From NCBI GenBank assembly GCA_947650285.1, contig CANTFL010001406.1:62001-126000 (forward strand): 64,000 nt of DNA. The letters run 5' to 3'. Positions 1-9,786 of the stretch are shown in pieces. A model generated the notes under the pieces. That model did no database searches. It was not told the origin of the DNA and saw only the letters and a program-made list of their open reading frames with translations. Origin of the DNA: Hyaloperonospora brassicae (Eukaryota > Oomycota > Peronosporomycetes > Peronosporales > Peronosporaceae). Positions within the stretch are counted from its first letter, which is position 1, and each line of letters starts with the position of its first letter. A program made the position numbers and the translations under genes.

Positions 1-1479
1 TAGCAGGACCCTCTTCGTCTTGCCGCAATACAGAGTGTAGGATGATAGACAAGATGCCAAGATAGGTAAGGGATGAGAAAAGAAAGTAGTTTCGGGCCAT
101 TCTAGGAACGCCGATTGCTTTTGACGAAGAAGTTGAGCGTCTGGATCGTGTCCACTGGGTAATGATACATGTCCAACTCTCATTATCTCCCGCGCGGCTC
201 CCGCGCAGTCCCAGGGGATGTGCATGAGTCTCTCATGCTGCTTTCTACGGGTTTTAAGCCACTTGCACGTAGAATCTTGAAACCCGCCCCGGATAATTTG
301 GAATCAACTGATCGGAAGCTATTCTGTAGCATACTCAAACCTGGCATCCCGTGTGGGTATGGCAATGCGCCCAGAGCTGCGCCATTGACTATGACTTCTG
401 CAATACCCGCCATCGTGTGATGTAGCTCTGTAGTGAAGATTGATGAGCACCGCCGATTGAGCTGAAGTCAAATGTTGTCGACAGTTGATGGGAGGCACCA
501 CAAAACTCATGTCGCAGCGGATGCGCTGCAAGCACTAGCGCTCTGTTGCATTTTAGTTCGTTCTCTGTCGACTATCAGTTCGTTCGTAAGCGTCTGCTCT
601 GAGGATATCGATCACTTGACCGGTAACCCAATGACCCAGCGAATGCCGTTTGTAGCCTGATGTAGGACGATGCTTGCACGGTCTCTATCCAGAGGGGCGT
701 GGAGATGTTCGCTGACGACCCCCAGACTTGTAAATGTCGAGGTCAACTGATGCTCAAGTTCACGTCCGTTTCGGGTCGTGAGCTACGGCGGTACACATAC
801 TATGTTTGCTACCTTCTAAGATGGGCTGGGATTTGGGATTGCCGTAGTCTAGAGCCCTTTTCGTGGGTACTGTAATCCAGAGTTGCCGTCGCATTATGTG
901 TGCATCCGCTATCATTCATGCCTGGAGCAGTGAGTAGTTCTTTGATGAAAGCACACACCCCTTGTCCTCCATAATTTAAGGACACACATCCCACCCATAA
1001 GTTGCCGAAAAAGAAGTCTTGTGCTCCTGGATGTACATGGATGTGAGTGTCGAAATGTCTTCGCAATTCTGGAGAAGCAAATTATGCTCTACCGGGTGGC
1101 AACGAGGTTGGTCACAAGCCACTTCGATAATCTGTGGCGGTGCTGTTGTTGAACTCTATTCGATTCTTCCAAGGCAGGTGCTATCACGCCCTGATTTCCG
1201 CGCTTATGTCTAGTTGAGGTAAGTATCCAATCTCCCCACGTGCAATAATAGCGACCACATTTGCGTATCAAGTATTTCGTGGCGTGCGTTTGATTCTGAG
1301 TACAAATTGCGACGTCCAAATAGATGCAACCAATTCTATCCGCGCCTCGTGGAGCATAAAGCAGGTTTGGATTGACTTTATGTCTGCTACCGTTTGTCAA
1401 TGTGGAATGATGCCATAAAGATTTCTATTAAAGGTTTGCAATTACTTCTTGGCCCACTATAGGATCCTAAAGACCGCTG
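1..1479. other. no supportable gene
   Basis: Both strands carry only short ORFs (103 codons at most) that overlap each other and show no recognisable domain, signal peptide or repeat. I see no tRNA, tandem repeat or transposon end. A decayed LINE begins at about 1,480 on the minus strand and its 3' part may reach into this stretch. Confidence 0.5.
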
Positions 1480-2215
1480 AGGTGAACAATACGTAGGGAG
1501 CATGATAGCATGGAACAGCAACATTCTGACCGCAACGCTGGTTCAAATGATTGCCGCTATCGCGAGACGCTTTAGACGTTTGGACTAGTCATGCCCAGTG
1601 AGCGTCAACGAGATCTCCAGTTCCCACTTGGTAATATCCTAGATACATAGTCGTGTCCCCATGTCGGAAAACAGATATCCCTTCATGATTCGTGATCGCA
1701 TCCGCTGTATCAAGCGAGGACGTACACTCTTCGCTGGTTGAACAAACCGATCACATGGATCGCCGAAACACTGCACGGATGATCACCAAAGTTGGTTGTT
1801 GCTCCGCACGCTGAAGGAGCACCGTCGGATCGTCAACAAAAGACGAGAATTTGCTCCTGGTCCGGAAAGCTGAAATGCCGTAGACCAATCATACGTTTAC
1901 TTGCACAAGGGCTTCATAGTCAGTATCTCTGCCACGAGTACAGTCAGCATCGGTGCTAAAGGACAATCATGTTGATGTTCGTGAAGACCGCGTCGGGTAG
2001 GGACCGATGATATTCCCGTTCATCGAAAATCTTGCTGTGGTGTTGTCATGAAGGCAGCGAATCATCGCAATAAATGAGTCTGCGAATCCAAGATACCTTA
2101 ACACCTCACACAGAAATTTCAGTGGGACCGTGTCATATGCCTTGAAACAAGCAAGAAGCAAAATGGCGCGGCAAGCAGCAACCTCCCGATCCGGTTCTTG
2201 CGTAAAGGGACACAA
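1480..2215 (-). pseudogene. decayed LINE (non-LTR retrotransposon) reverse transcriptase fragment
   Basis: Read on the minus strand, 2,215 to about 1,970 gives an RT palm segment with the motif FKAYDTVPLKFL, then SFIAMIRCLHDNTTARFSMN. This matches the LINE pattern in which a catalytic-Asp SKAYDTV block is followed by an LH..TTARF.VNG block. After a frameshift near 1,970 the next conserved block reads CPLAPMLTVLVAEIL, equivalent to the LINE GCPLAPLLF motif. Further downstream, about 1,480-1,720, another frame gives HGDTTMYLGYYQVGTGDL, which fits the LINE region after the YADD box; I do not see that catalytic box clearly. At least three frame changes and several stops show the copy is dead. The first Asp position (S/F-KAYD) is preserved. 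Element ends, poly-A and ORF1 are not visible. Family assignment is from motifs only. Confidence 0.7.
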
Positions 2216-2344
2216 ACATCAGTTATTCGAGCTCGCGGTTTGTTTGGCGTGCGTATCGTTTTATACCGTAACAAAATTGCCCTACCCCCTTGCTCATTTC
2301 AGACTCGTACCGGTATACCACTCCTATCAACATCCGGTCGTAAT

Positions 2345-2475
2345 TAACGACGTCGTTGCGCTACTAGCAAACTATAAAACAGACGAGTGCATCTTATCGA
2401 CGTGTCAAACGAGATCACGCTCTCTAGAACGACAGTTGTTGTCGAAAGTGAGGGGCTCACCACGGACGACACTGA
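2345..2475. repeat. upstream part of effector-locus duplication, copy 1
   Basis: About 130 bp nearly matching 7,197-7,330, for example the shared core GACGTCGTTGCG, AGCAAACTATAAA and TCACGCTCTCT. It sits about 470 bp upstream of the first effector-like gene. In copy 2 this block is separated from the rest of the duplicated unit by about 1.29 kb of unrelated DNA. It may hold distal promoter sequence or simply mark the left edge of the duplication. Confidence 0.7.
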
Positions 2476-3350
2476 ATTACAGCATGTGGAGAGAATCTCT
2501 TACGCTGAGGACTTGGCCTTTGTGTACGATTGTCGATCACGGACTGCTCCACATTGTCTTGAGTCCTTTCGTTGAGGTGATACAATGTCCTGGCAATGCA
2601 ATTTCCCGCAATAAAGGTAGAAATGTCGACCCTACACTTCAGTTTCCCAACGATGGGATGGAAGGGTGACTCGTCGCAACAACAGCTCGACATGCTCGTA
2701 GAAACGAGACAGCGCTGCATTGTTGTCATGGACGTCGGGGTCGCACGCATTCATCGAGTCAGTCTGAACACAAGGGAGTATCATACGAAATGTCCATGCT
2801 AGCAGACTGGATTGGGAAACGTCCGGCTGGCACGATTGGGACTATGTGTTTCGCGCGTCGCGCTGTTGCAGTCGACGTTTGCCTCGTGCCATTTGCCCAT
2901 TTACACATTCGCTCTCCGTCCGACGATCCACCACCGGAGCAACTATGCGACACCGCGTTGCGCTGGCTCTGCTCGTGGCCACCTGCGCCGCACGCTGCGC
3001 GAGCTCCACTGACGTTCGCCCGACCTCTTTGGACGACCGTCTCAACAAGAAGACCGAGACAGGCGAAGAGGACGTGAATGGGGACGACGGAATCGAGGAG
3101 TCGAGAATGTTCGGTATGAATACGGTAAAAAGCTTCTTCTCTAAGGCCTTCGGAGGCACGAAGAACGTGGCCGCTAAGGATGACGCGCTGGTAAATGCAG
3201 CGAAAAACGCGGGCGCCAAGGTAGACGACGTTGGAGGTGGAATGAAGAACGCTGCTAAAAAAGCGGATGACGTCGGGGATGACGCGATGAACGCTGTCAA
3301 AAAAGGAGGTGAAGTGGCCAAGGTCGCCAAGAAGCCATGGTCCGGCAAGA
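2467..3350. repeat. main block of effector-locus duplication, copy 1
   Basis: Nearly identical to 8,618-9,476. The match covers the promoter region, 5' UTR and roughly the first 134 codons of the gene at 2,945, and ends inside the coding sequence just after the KKPWS codons. Downstream 3' UTR sequence is again recognisably similar between the loci, so homology is interrupted specifically over the membrane segment and tail. Confidence 0.85.
2889..2910 (+). promoter_or_regulatory. oomycete Inr/FPR-like core promoter
   Basis: The stretch contains CCATTTGCCCATTTACACATT directly upstream of the gene. Oomycete core promoters are known for an initiator of the type YCATTYY followed by a flanking promoter region with a WTTTNC core; both patterns can be placed here. 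It lies 35-56 bases before the chosen ATG, the usual spacing for short oomycete 5' UTRs, and is identical in the paralogous copy at 9,032-9,053. Confidence 0.6.
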
Positions 3351-3646
3351 AAAAAGCCATGGTCTTCATTCTTGTGGCGGGCGTGTTGGGAGGAATTGCT
3401 GCATGGCTTTACAACGAGAGTCAGAAACCAGCAGTGGCGCCTACGGCTGGAGGGTCGACGGCAACATTGGGCACTACCGGCTCAGCCATGGAGGGCTCGT
3501 CGAGCTTGGCCATGGACAGCTCGTCAGGCTCGATCATGGACGGCTCGTCCAGCTTGGCTATGGACGACGTGTTGGGATCAGGTAAGGGCGGCTTTTCGGA
3601 TTCGATGTTGGACGAAATGGCGGCCATGGGTTATAGCGGCGCGTGA
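2945..3646 (+). CDS. secreted effector-like membrane protein, paralogue 1 (233 aa)
   Basis: Start chosen at the ATG giving a clear signal peptide (residues 1 to about 20, MRHRVALALLVATCAA); the longer in-frame ORF from 2,846 begins upstream of the promoter motif. After the signal comes a short segment with RPTSLDDRLNKK and an acidic stretch GEEDVNGDDGIEES (residues 41-53). This resembles a degenerate RXLR-EER leader of oomycete effectors, but no canonical RXLR is present. Residues 57-130 are rich in K, A, D and G with repeated NAAK/KADDV-type units, which would form an amphipathic, LEA-like helix. A hydrophobic segment at 138-156 is a probable transmembrane helix. The tail (177-233) is Ser/Met/Asp-rich with repeats such as SSSLAMD. 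No WY-domain signature is seen. Function unknown; a secreted or host-membrane-targeted effector is inference. A tandem paralogue lies 5.4 kb downstream. Confidence 0.75.
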   Translation: MRHRVALALLVATCAARCASSTDVRPTSLDDRLNKKTETGEEDVNGDDGIEESRMFGMNTVKSFFSKAFGGTKNVAAKDDALVNAAKNAGAKVDDVGGGMKNAAKKADDVGDDAMNAVKKGGEVAKVAKKPWSGKKKAMVFILVAGVLGGIAAWLYNESQKPAVAPTAGGSTATLGTTGSAMEGSSSLAMDSSSGSIMDGSSSLAMDDVLGSGKGGFSDSMLDEMAAMGYSGA

Positions 3647-6268
3647 GACTGGACAAGGGAACGTTCGGCTCCGCCTAAATGTAGCCAGAAATCGCCGCCA
3701 AATCGCTTTGTTTGATGGTACCAATACAATCTTTTGCCACTTCGTTTGTTGCGTTATTCGTCTCATTCACTTTGTGGACATTCTACTGACCCGTGGCCAG
3801 CACTGACCGACCGACCTGACACACGGACCTCTTCGTCTCGTTCGTAGTGGTGTCCAATGCGTCTGTGGTACGTACTTTCCTCGAGTCTCGCGCTGCTCCC
3901 GTCTCGATGTGATTCGTCTCCGGCGTCTCTGGTCGATGCTGCAGTCTCCGAGCTAACAACAGAGCGATCATATATACCCCCAACAGCCAACAGATTGTCG
4001 ACCAGCAGCGCGACAGCGACCACGTAGACGAGAAGCTCTGGTAGCAACGTATGCGATCACTGTTGATGTGCTACAGAAGGAGACGGCCGACCGATCGATT
4101 GTCTTTTGCGCTGCGGTACGAGATGAAAGCACAGCGACGAATCTGTCTGGAAAAATACTCTGACTGTAGAGCTAACAGCAGCAAATGACGTGCCGTTTTT
4201 CCCTCTCTTCCTCACTCTTCTCTCTATTTGCGTACAGGCAACAGCAACAACTCGGCGCTCTTGGGGTAAACGAGAAAGCGCTGCAGAACGAACTTCTGTC
4301 AGTCATTCCTGCAGCTGTGTCGAGACTGCGTCGTGTGCTCGACAGTACCAGAACGTGGGGCATTGATGCGGCCGTTGGTTGATGGAGTGTCAATGATATG
4401 AGACCAGCACAAGGTCCACCTGCTTCATGATGGGCTGATGTTGCTGGTGTTGCGATGTCAATCGGACTTTGACTTTGCTCAAGTCGGGGACGTGTCGTGG
4501 CGACTGGACCACGTGCTGCATTCGAGTGGGGCTGAAAGTGATCACGAACCACTGTACGTTGTGCAGCAGCGAGTGCAGTCGCCTTGACCTCTTCATGGCT
4601 TGGAACTCCAGGCGATTGTGTTGACGTGTGGAGTGAAAATGTCGCGAGTGCTCATGTGTCGCATCCGCAGGCGACTGACTGCTCATGAAGTGGAGAAGCT
4701 GATGACGGCAACGGTGTCAAAGGTCCGACTCACGAGCACAGGAGCGCGTAGAAACCCAGGCACGTGTGGAAAAGCGAATAGTTGCTGCATCGAGCGAGTC
4801 TTGGTCAGGAAGGCCGTGTTGTTGGGACTGGCCACGTTGCTTCAGCAGTCGAGTCGGTCCAAGTCGAGAGGTTTGGCACTGCAAATAGACTGACATCACT
4901 TGACAATGCTTTTCGACAATGTCGTGGCTGCCGTTTGCAGGTACGATGTCCGTCTCTCACTTCGCGATAGCTCTTTCTCGAGTGGTGCTTCTCGTCGAAC
5001 CATGCGCATGTGTCGACGATGGACAGACGTGAGCTCTTGGACGTTGGCGCTCGATCGTGATCGTACGCGGACTGGAGTCCAACTACTCGTATCAGCTGTT
5101 CGGCCTCGTCCGTTCGCTTATCGGCTTGACAGTGGTCATCCGCCAACTCGTGCTGCTGCCCGACGCACGTCTCGATCGTCAAGCACTGACGTCCAGTCCC
5201 TCGATCACGCGACCAACTACTGAAGCAAGAGCAATACCGACCGACTTTCGTGTCACGACGAACTAGTCATCACCCCCTTCACCGCAAATGACATCGTTGG
5301 TCTGGAGCGCCGGTACACTGGCCTGTTCGAGATCATTAGCGGTGGATGGACAGTGAGCAAGTCATGTGCCCCTCATGACCATGATCAACTACGCTTCTCG
5401 ACAACGACAAGGGTGGCGATGTGGTCACTTGTGCTGACGAAAGAGATCCGGTCAATCAGTGTGTACAGACGACCAACATTGCCGGCACTTACCGAGGTTT
5501 CTGTCATCTGCGCAGTGACTCGATTGTCGCCTCCAAGCTCGATCCACCACTTGTATTCCAAAAACAGTTCCGGTGGCCTGTCATGCTCGAAACGGTACAT
5601 CCTCTGCTCCCTGCCAGACGGTGTCCAGGCGCATCACGCGCATCTTTGATATGAAGCTGTAGATGCACTCTTGGAACTGCACGGGTCTGATCACTACCTC
5701 GTCGATCCGATCGATAACACTAACCCATCGATCCGATCAATAACGTCTCGGCTTGGACAATCGTTCCATGCGCGAAGGACACGTTGCAGACCAAAACGGA
5801 TTCGCTTTCACTGTGGGCACACTCATACGTGGTCAACTGCCATGTGTGTCACGAATCACTTGCAACACACATCACTTGCAACATGCTGCACTCGACATAC
5901 GAAGCGTTTGTCCTCGTTCACGCCAAGTCCTGCTTTCAGCTGGCTTGTCTTCGTGGTTGGACAAGCACCACGTCAGGTCGTGCTATCATTGTCCGGGCAA
6001 CAGGCTCGACCAACTCGGCATACTCGTTTCGTTTCGTGCACACTATGAAGCCAGCACTTGCCATCCCGTCAGCAGAGAAGTCGTTGTCATGGTCACGTCC
6101 ACCACCACCTTCGCACGAGATATTTCGAGCTCGAGCGGAACTGGATCGGATGTTTTCGCGCCCCGGGTGCTGACGTCTGCTTCGGCGTACTCTCGACTGC
6201 GATCAGGGAAGGCTGCGTCATGGTTACTGCCACCAGCGTGTGGATCACCGACAGCCACATGACGACAG
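3647..6268. other. GC-rich intergenic region, no gene resolved
   Basis: The first about 120 bp match the 3' flank of the paralogous gene (both contain GCTCTGCCT/GCTCCGCCT and a CAATAxAATC motif), so this is effector 3' UTR. The rest keeps high GC and has short protein-like stretches in changing plus-strand frames (for example 4,260-4,382, 5,420-5,620 and 5,750-6,262), which suggests an old gene broken by indels. I do not recognise any family in them and no frame is long enough to call. Confidence 0.4.
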
Positions 6269-6613
6269 ATGGAGCGATACGGCAAGATACTGCAGACGCA
6301 TGTGCACCTGACTGCCTGTGGTATTAAAATCGCCGGTGAGGCCGGTGCGACGTCGGCAGCGGTTTGCGCGAAGCAGAGAGTGCTCATGGCTTTTGTGGCT
6401 GCTCTGTCGATCGAGACTGCCAAGCTGAAGCACCACTGTGCCGTTGAGCTGAACGAAGTGGGCGTGATGCCATGTCATGAACGGCTTCTTGCAGAGCGCC
6501 TGGCACAACAACTTGCTGTCGATATTACGGAGTCGCTTGACCCGTACACGAAGAAGCCAACGCGATGGACCTGTTGCTGCTGTTCTGCAGCATGTCGATG
6601 GTCGCCCCGCTGA
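6269..6613 (+). pseudogene. unrecognised ORF, possible broken gene fragment (114 aa)
   Basis: The frame gives a fairly protein-like segment (SIETAKLKHHCAVELNEV, then CHERLLAERLAQQLAVDI) with an Ala/Glu/Leu-rich helical character. The final residues after TKKPTRW become Cys/Ser-rich and look out of frame. There is no signal peptide or membrane segment. It lies in the GC-rich block between the two effector-like genes and may be the best-preserved piece of a decayed gene there. No function can be given, and it could be chance. Confidence 0.2.
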
Positions 6614-6682
6614 AAATGGAGCAATTGTGGCGTGAAAACGCCACCAGATTCCGCGATGGTACTCCATTGAGGAACCGGCGGA

Positions 6683-6706
6683 AGACAGAGAGACAGAGAG
6701 AGAGAG
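6683..6706. repeat. GA-rich microsatellite
   Basis: Short purine tract of repeated AGACAGAG and AGAG units on the plus strand; nothing else marks the site. Confidence 0.8.
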
Positions 6707-6944
6707 CGACCGCACAGCGAGTGTTACTGACACGTCGCAATCCCAACTCAGTCTACACCGGCCGCGCGTCTTCTGGTCGTTCACGTTCCATCCTGTGATG
6801 ACTCGTGACGCGTCCAAACAGCGCCTGCAGACCCCACTGAAGCTGTTGGCCAACATGACGGACCTTCTTGACGCTGTGCCCACCCGCTCGTCTCCGCGAG
6901 AACGCCCGGACTCGCTCCGCTTTCGCCAGCTGTCGCACCTGATC

Positions 6945-6979
6945 AGTCGGTCGGTCGGTCGATCGATCGATCGATCGGT
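6945..6979. repeat. tetranucleotide microsatellite (GTCG/GATC)
   Basis: Runs of GGTC turn into runs of GATC, giving a self-complementary GATC array of about four units. It is a probable replication-slippage site with no sign of function. Confidence 0.85.
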
Positions 6980-7196
6980 GACAGACCCGACGCCATCCGC
7001 TGTGCATTGGCAGTGGCTCGATGTGTGGACGACGGAATGTGCGACGCGCACATTGTATCACCCGTCGCTGCGAGTTGGAAGCAGCGAAGTCGGTTGCCCT
7101 CGATACCGCAGATCGACGAAAAGGGGGAGGGGAAAGACAAAGACGGACGCACTGCTGTTGATGCACTCATCAAATGAACATGCGGTCGCATCAACG

Positions 7197-7330
7197 AACG
7201 ACGTCGTTGCGTTTCTAGCAAACTATAAAGGAGACGACTACATCTTGTCGACGTGACAAACGATATCACGCTCTCTGGATCGACAGATGTTTTTAAAATC
7301 GAGGGGCTCACTACCCACGACACATGACTA
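7197..7330. repeat. upstream part of effector-locus duplication, copy 2
   Basis: Counterpart of 2,345-2,475. In copy 1 the corresponding sequence continues directly into the promoter block, whereas here the match breaks at about 7,330 and resumes at 8,618. Both ends retain the ACAC(A/T) context found at the single uninterrupted site of copy 1, so the intervening 1.29 kb looks inserted after duplication. Confidence 0.7.
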
Positions 7331-8617
7331 CGATAGGTGGCGACGGATAGGACCGAAGTAATTTGTTTTTCGCCTACCGCGGCCGACTATCCAGTTCCGA
7401 ATGCACGTACATAAGACGTGTCAGCAGTGGGCGACGGCGACACTTATCCTCGCCAGATAGTGATGTTGGAGGCGGACTGACAGACGCTTCGACTGTACAA
7501 ACTGCATTAGGAGTCCTCGTTCCTGTTCTGATACAAGCTGGTCATTCCGAGGGAATTATCGGCTGCATCGAGGGTCATATACAAGAAGCGGGAGCGCCGG
7601 GCGGGCGAGTGACTTTAACGCGTAGCGAGGACGAGCTTTATTGAATTTGACAATGGTGCACTGGTGCTTACAGCGGAATTACAGAGCTGAACACAGTGTC
7701 TATCCTCATCTTTCTATGCGACTGGAGCGGTGTTTGTAGCTCATCCACAGCTGCATCGCTTCCCGTGGCGGGCTCCAGCGGGCACGACGACGTCCATTCA
7801 ATTTATATGGATGTTGGCGCCTCGTGTATCACGGGACCAAACAAGGCCTAGCCCAGACTGTACGGCAGCATATCGTGGATCGACATACTCGCATATCGGT
7901 TTGGGATGAGCGGCAGCAGGCAGCGCTCGGGAAATACCGTCTCAGGTCTGGGACCACGGCAACGGTCTCACACCTTATCATGTCCGGACGGGTTGCAGGG
8001 TACCAGCCGGTCAACTCAACCGTTTCGCCCAGACAAACTGTCCAACAATTGCTGCTGCAGGACGACCCGTTGCTCGGCAACAGCGGAAGCCCTGTAGCAT
8101 ATCTCCTGGGAGTACCATTGTACACAGCTCCTGTGGGACAAAGTGGTAAGCCACTGGACCGATGAATGGGCGACCCGTCAGCGAATGAAGCACTTTCTGG
8201 CGGCTTTCGCGAGTCGACGGGTTATATGCATTCCCGCGCACTGGATGGGTGTGCTAGCAGACAGATTTCAGAAGCTTGCATGGCGGCGGATATGACAACT
8301 CATTTCAATCATGCGCCTCACCGGACTACATCAATAGGATTGCACTGGTGCTCAGCAGATCCGGTTGACATCAACCAAGTAGCCCACAACAGGAGTGGAA
8401 AGCATACATCCGAGAATAGCTCGCGGTGGCGCTACGCGAACACCGGGCGGCCAACAGAGCCATTTGAGGACTTCCGTCCGTGCCTGCATCGAATTGCTTC
8501 CTCACCAATTGAGATAATCTTCCCTTTTTAACGACCGGTCACGGTTAGCCACCGGGACCCCGACGTTCCTTGAGCTTTCACATAGACTTCCATGGATATA
8601 GGCAATATGAACTTCGC
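7331..8617. other. insert splitting the duplicated effector upstream region
   Basis: About 1.29 kb with no counterpart in copy 1. It contains the ORF at 7,824-8,165 and its shifted continuation. I find no obvious terminal inverted repeats, LTRs or clear target-site duplication, so its nature (decayed transposon, rearrangement or gene fragment) is open. Confidence 0.45.
7824..8290 (+). pseudogene. unrecognised coding remnant inside the insert
   Basis: A 113-codon frame (7,824-8,165) contains a protein-like stretch with TVSHLIMSGRVAGYQ, RQTVQQLLLQDDPLLGN and VAYLLGVPLYTAPVG. A shift near 8,135 leads into another coherent stretch, HWTDEWATRQRMKHFLAAF then IPAHWMGVLADRFQKLAWRR, ending at a stop near 8,293. 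The two pieces probably belong to one gene broken by an indel. Amino-acid composition resembles a transposon-borne or helical protein, but I do not recognise a family. The 5' boundary is unknown. Confidence 0.35.
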
Positions 8618-9476
8618 TCTGTACACTGTTTAAGGGGAACGTCTTACGCTCAGGACTTGACCTTTGTGAACGATGGTCGATCACGGACTGCTCCACATTG
8701 TCGAGTCCTTTCGTTGTGGTGATACAATGTTTTGGCAATGCAATCTCCACGCAAAAAAGGCAGAAATGTCGACCCTACACTTCAGTTTCCCAACGATGGG
8801 ATGGAAGGGTGACTCGTCGCAACAACAGCTCGACATACTCGTAGAAACGAGACAGCGCTGCATTGTTGTCATGGACGTCGGGGTCGCACGCATTCATCGA
8901 GTCAGTCTGAACACAAGGGAGTATCATACGATATGTCCATGCTAGCAGACTGGATTGGGAAACGTCCGGCTGGCACGATTGAGACTATGTGTTTCGCGCG
9001 TCGCGCTGTTGCAGTCGACGTTTGCCTCGTGCCATTTGCCCATTTACACATTCGCTCTCCGTCCGACGATCCACCACCGGAGCAACTATGCGACACCGCG
9101 TTGCGCTGGCTTTGCTCGTGGCCACCTGCGCCGCACGCTGCACGAGCTCCACTGACGTCCACCCGACCTCTTTGCATGGGTATGTCAACAGGAAGACCAA
9201 GACCGCGGACGAGGACGACGAAATCGAGGAGTCGAGAATGTTCGGTATGAATACTGTAAAAAGCTTCTTCTCTAAGGCCTTCGGAGGCACGAAGAACGTG
9301 GCCGCTAAGGATGACGCGCTGGTAAATGCAGCGAAGAACGCGGGCGCCAAGGTAGACGACGTTGGAGGTGGAATGAAGAACGCTGCTAAAAAAGCGGATG
9401 ACGTCGGGGACGACGCGATGAAAGCTGTCAAAAAAGGAGGTGAAGTGGCCAAGGTCGCCAAGAAGCCATGGTCCAA
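8618..9476. repeat. main block of effector-locus duplication, copy 2
   Basis: Counterpart of 2,467-3,350. Apart from the acidic linker (shortened here) the coding part up to the KKPWS codons is almost identical, including many synonymous positions. This points to recent duplication or ongoing gene conversion of this part. Confidence 0.85.
9032..9053 (+). promoter_or_regulatory. oomycete Inr/FPR-like core promoter, copy 2
   Basis: Identical to the motif before paralogue 1 (CCATTTGCCCATTTACACATT), again 35-56 bases before the ATG. Conservation of this stretch in both copies fits a working promoter, although the whole block is duplicated, so conservation alone is weak evidence. Confidence 0.6.
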
Positions 9477-9786
9477 GAAAAAAGCAGCTGCGTGGGCTAT
9501 GGCTGTGATAGCAGGAATCCTCGGGTCGCTTACCTTGTTTGCGTATTCAAAGGCGCAAGAATCCGAAAAGATGACGGCTTTGGAACCCCTGACGGCTTCA
9601 CAAATGGGAAGCATGTCGGGCTCAGCCGAAGCGATAACGCCTTTGGAACCCCTGTCGGCCTCGGAACTAGGAAGCATGTCGGCGGTGGACGACTCGTCAA
9701 GCTCGGTGAAGGACGACTCGTCGAGCTCGGTGAAGGACGACTCGTCAGGCTCGAATTTGGACGACACGTCGGGCTCGGATCTGTGA
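9088..9786 (+). CDS. secreted effector-like membrane protein, paralogue 2 (232 aa)
   Basis: Same architecture as the gene at 2,945: an almost identical signal peptide (residues 1 to about 20), a shorter acidic linker ADEDDEIEESR (40-50; RPTSLDD of paralogue 1 is HPTSLHG here), and a nearly identical K/A/D-rich amphipathic domain (53-126). From residue 130 the sequence is unrelated to paralogue 1: a different transmembrane helix (about 133-152, AAAWAMAVIAGILGSLTLFA), then two 15-residue tail repeats (TALEPLTASQMGSMS and TPLEPLSASELGSMS) and a terminal run of DDSSSSVK units. The tail is again Ser/Asp-rich, so the design is kept while the sequence is replaced. The start is chosen for the signal peptide and promoter spacing. 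A secreted effector role is inferred from context only. Confidence 0.75.
   Translation: MRHRVALALLVATCAARCTSSTDVHPTSLHGYVNRKTKTADEDDEIEESRMFGMNTVKSFFSKAFGGTKNVAAKDDALVNAAKNAGAKVDDVGGGMKNAAKKADDVGDDAMKAVKKGGEVAKVAKKPWSKKKAAAWAMAVIAGILGSLTLFAYSKAQESEKMTALEPLTASQMGSMSGSAEAITPLEPLSASELGSMSAVDDSSSSVKDDSSSSVKDDSSGSNLDDTSGSDL

Noticed and set aside
2130..2669. 179-codon plus-strand ORF upstream of effector-like gene 1
   Set aside because: It overlaps the LINE fragment and the duplicated block; the paralogous block does not keep the frame.
2846..2944. In-frame upstream extension of the first effector-like ORF (33 extra codons)
   Set aside because: It covers the Inr/FPR promoter motif and would bury the signal peptide; the inner ATG is a better start. 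The same applies to 8,989-9,087.
2842..3369. Long minus-strand ORF (175 aa) opposite the first effector-like gene, and 268 aa at 8,985-9,791 opposite the second
   Set aside because: These are shadows of the plus-strand genes caused by their K/A/D-rich codon pattern; they have no start context or domain of their own.
6245..7051. 268-codon minus-strand ORF
   Set aside because: Low-complexity, Arg/Ser-rich sequence running through the GATC microsatellite; no domain, and composition expected from random GC-rich DNA.
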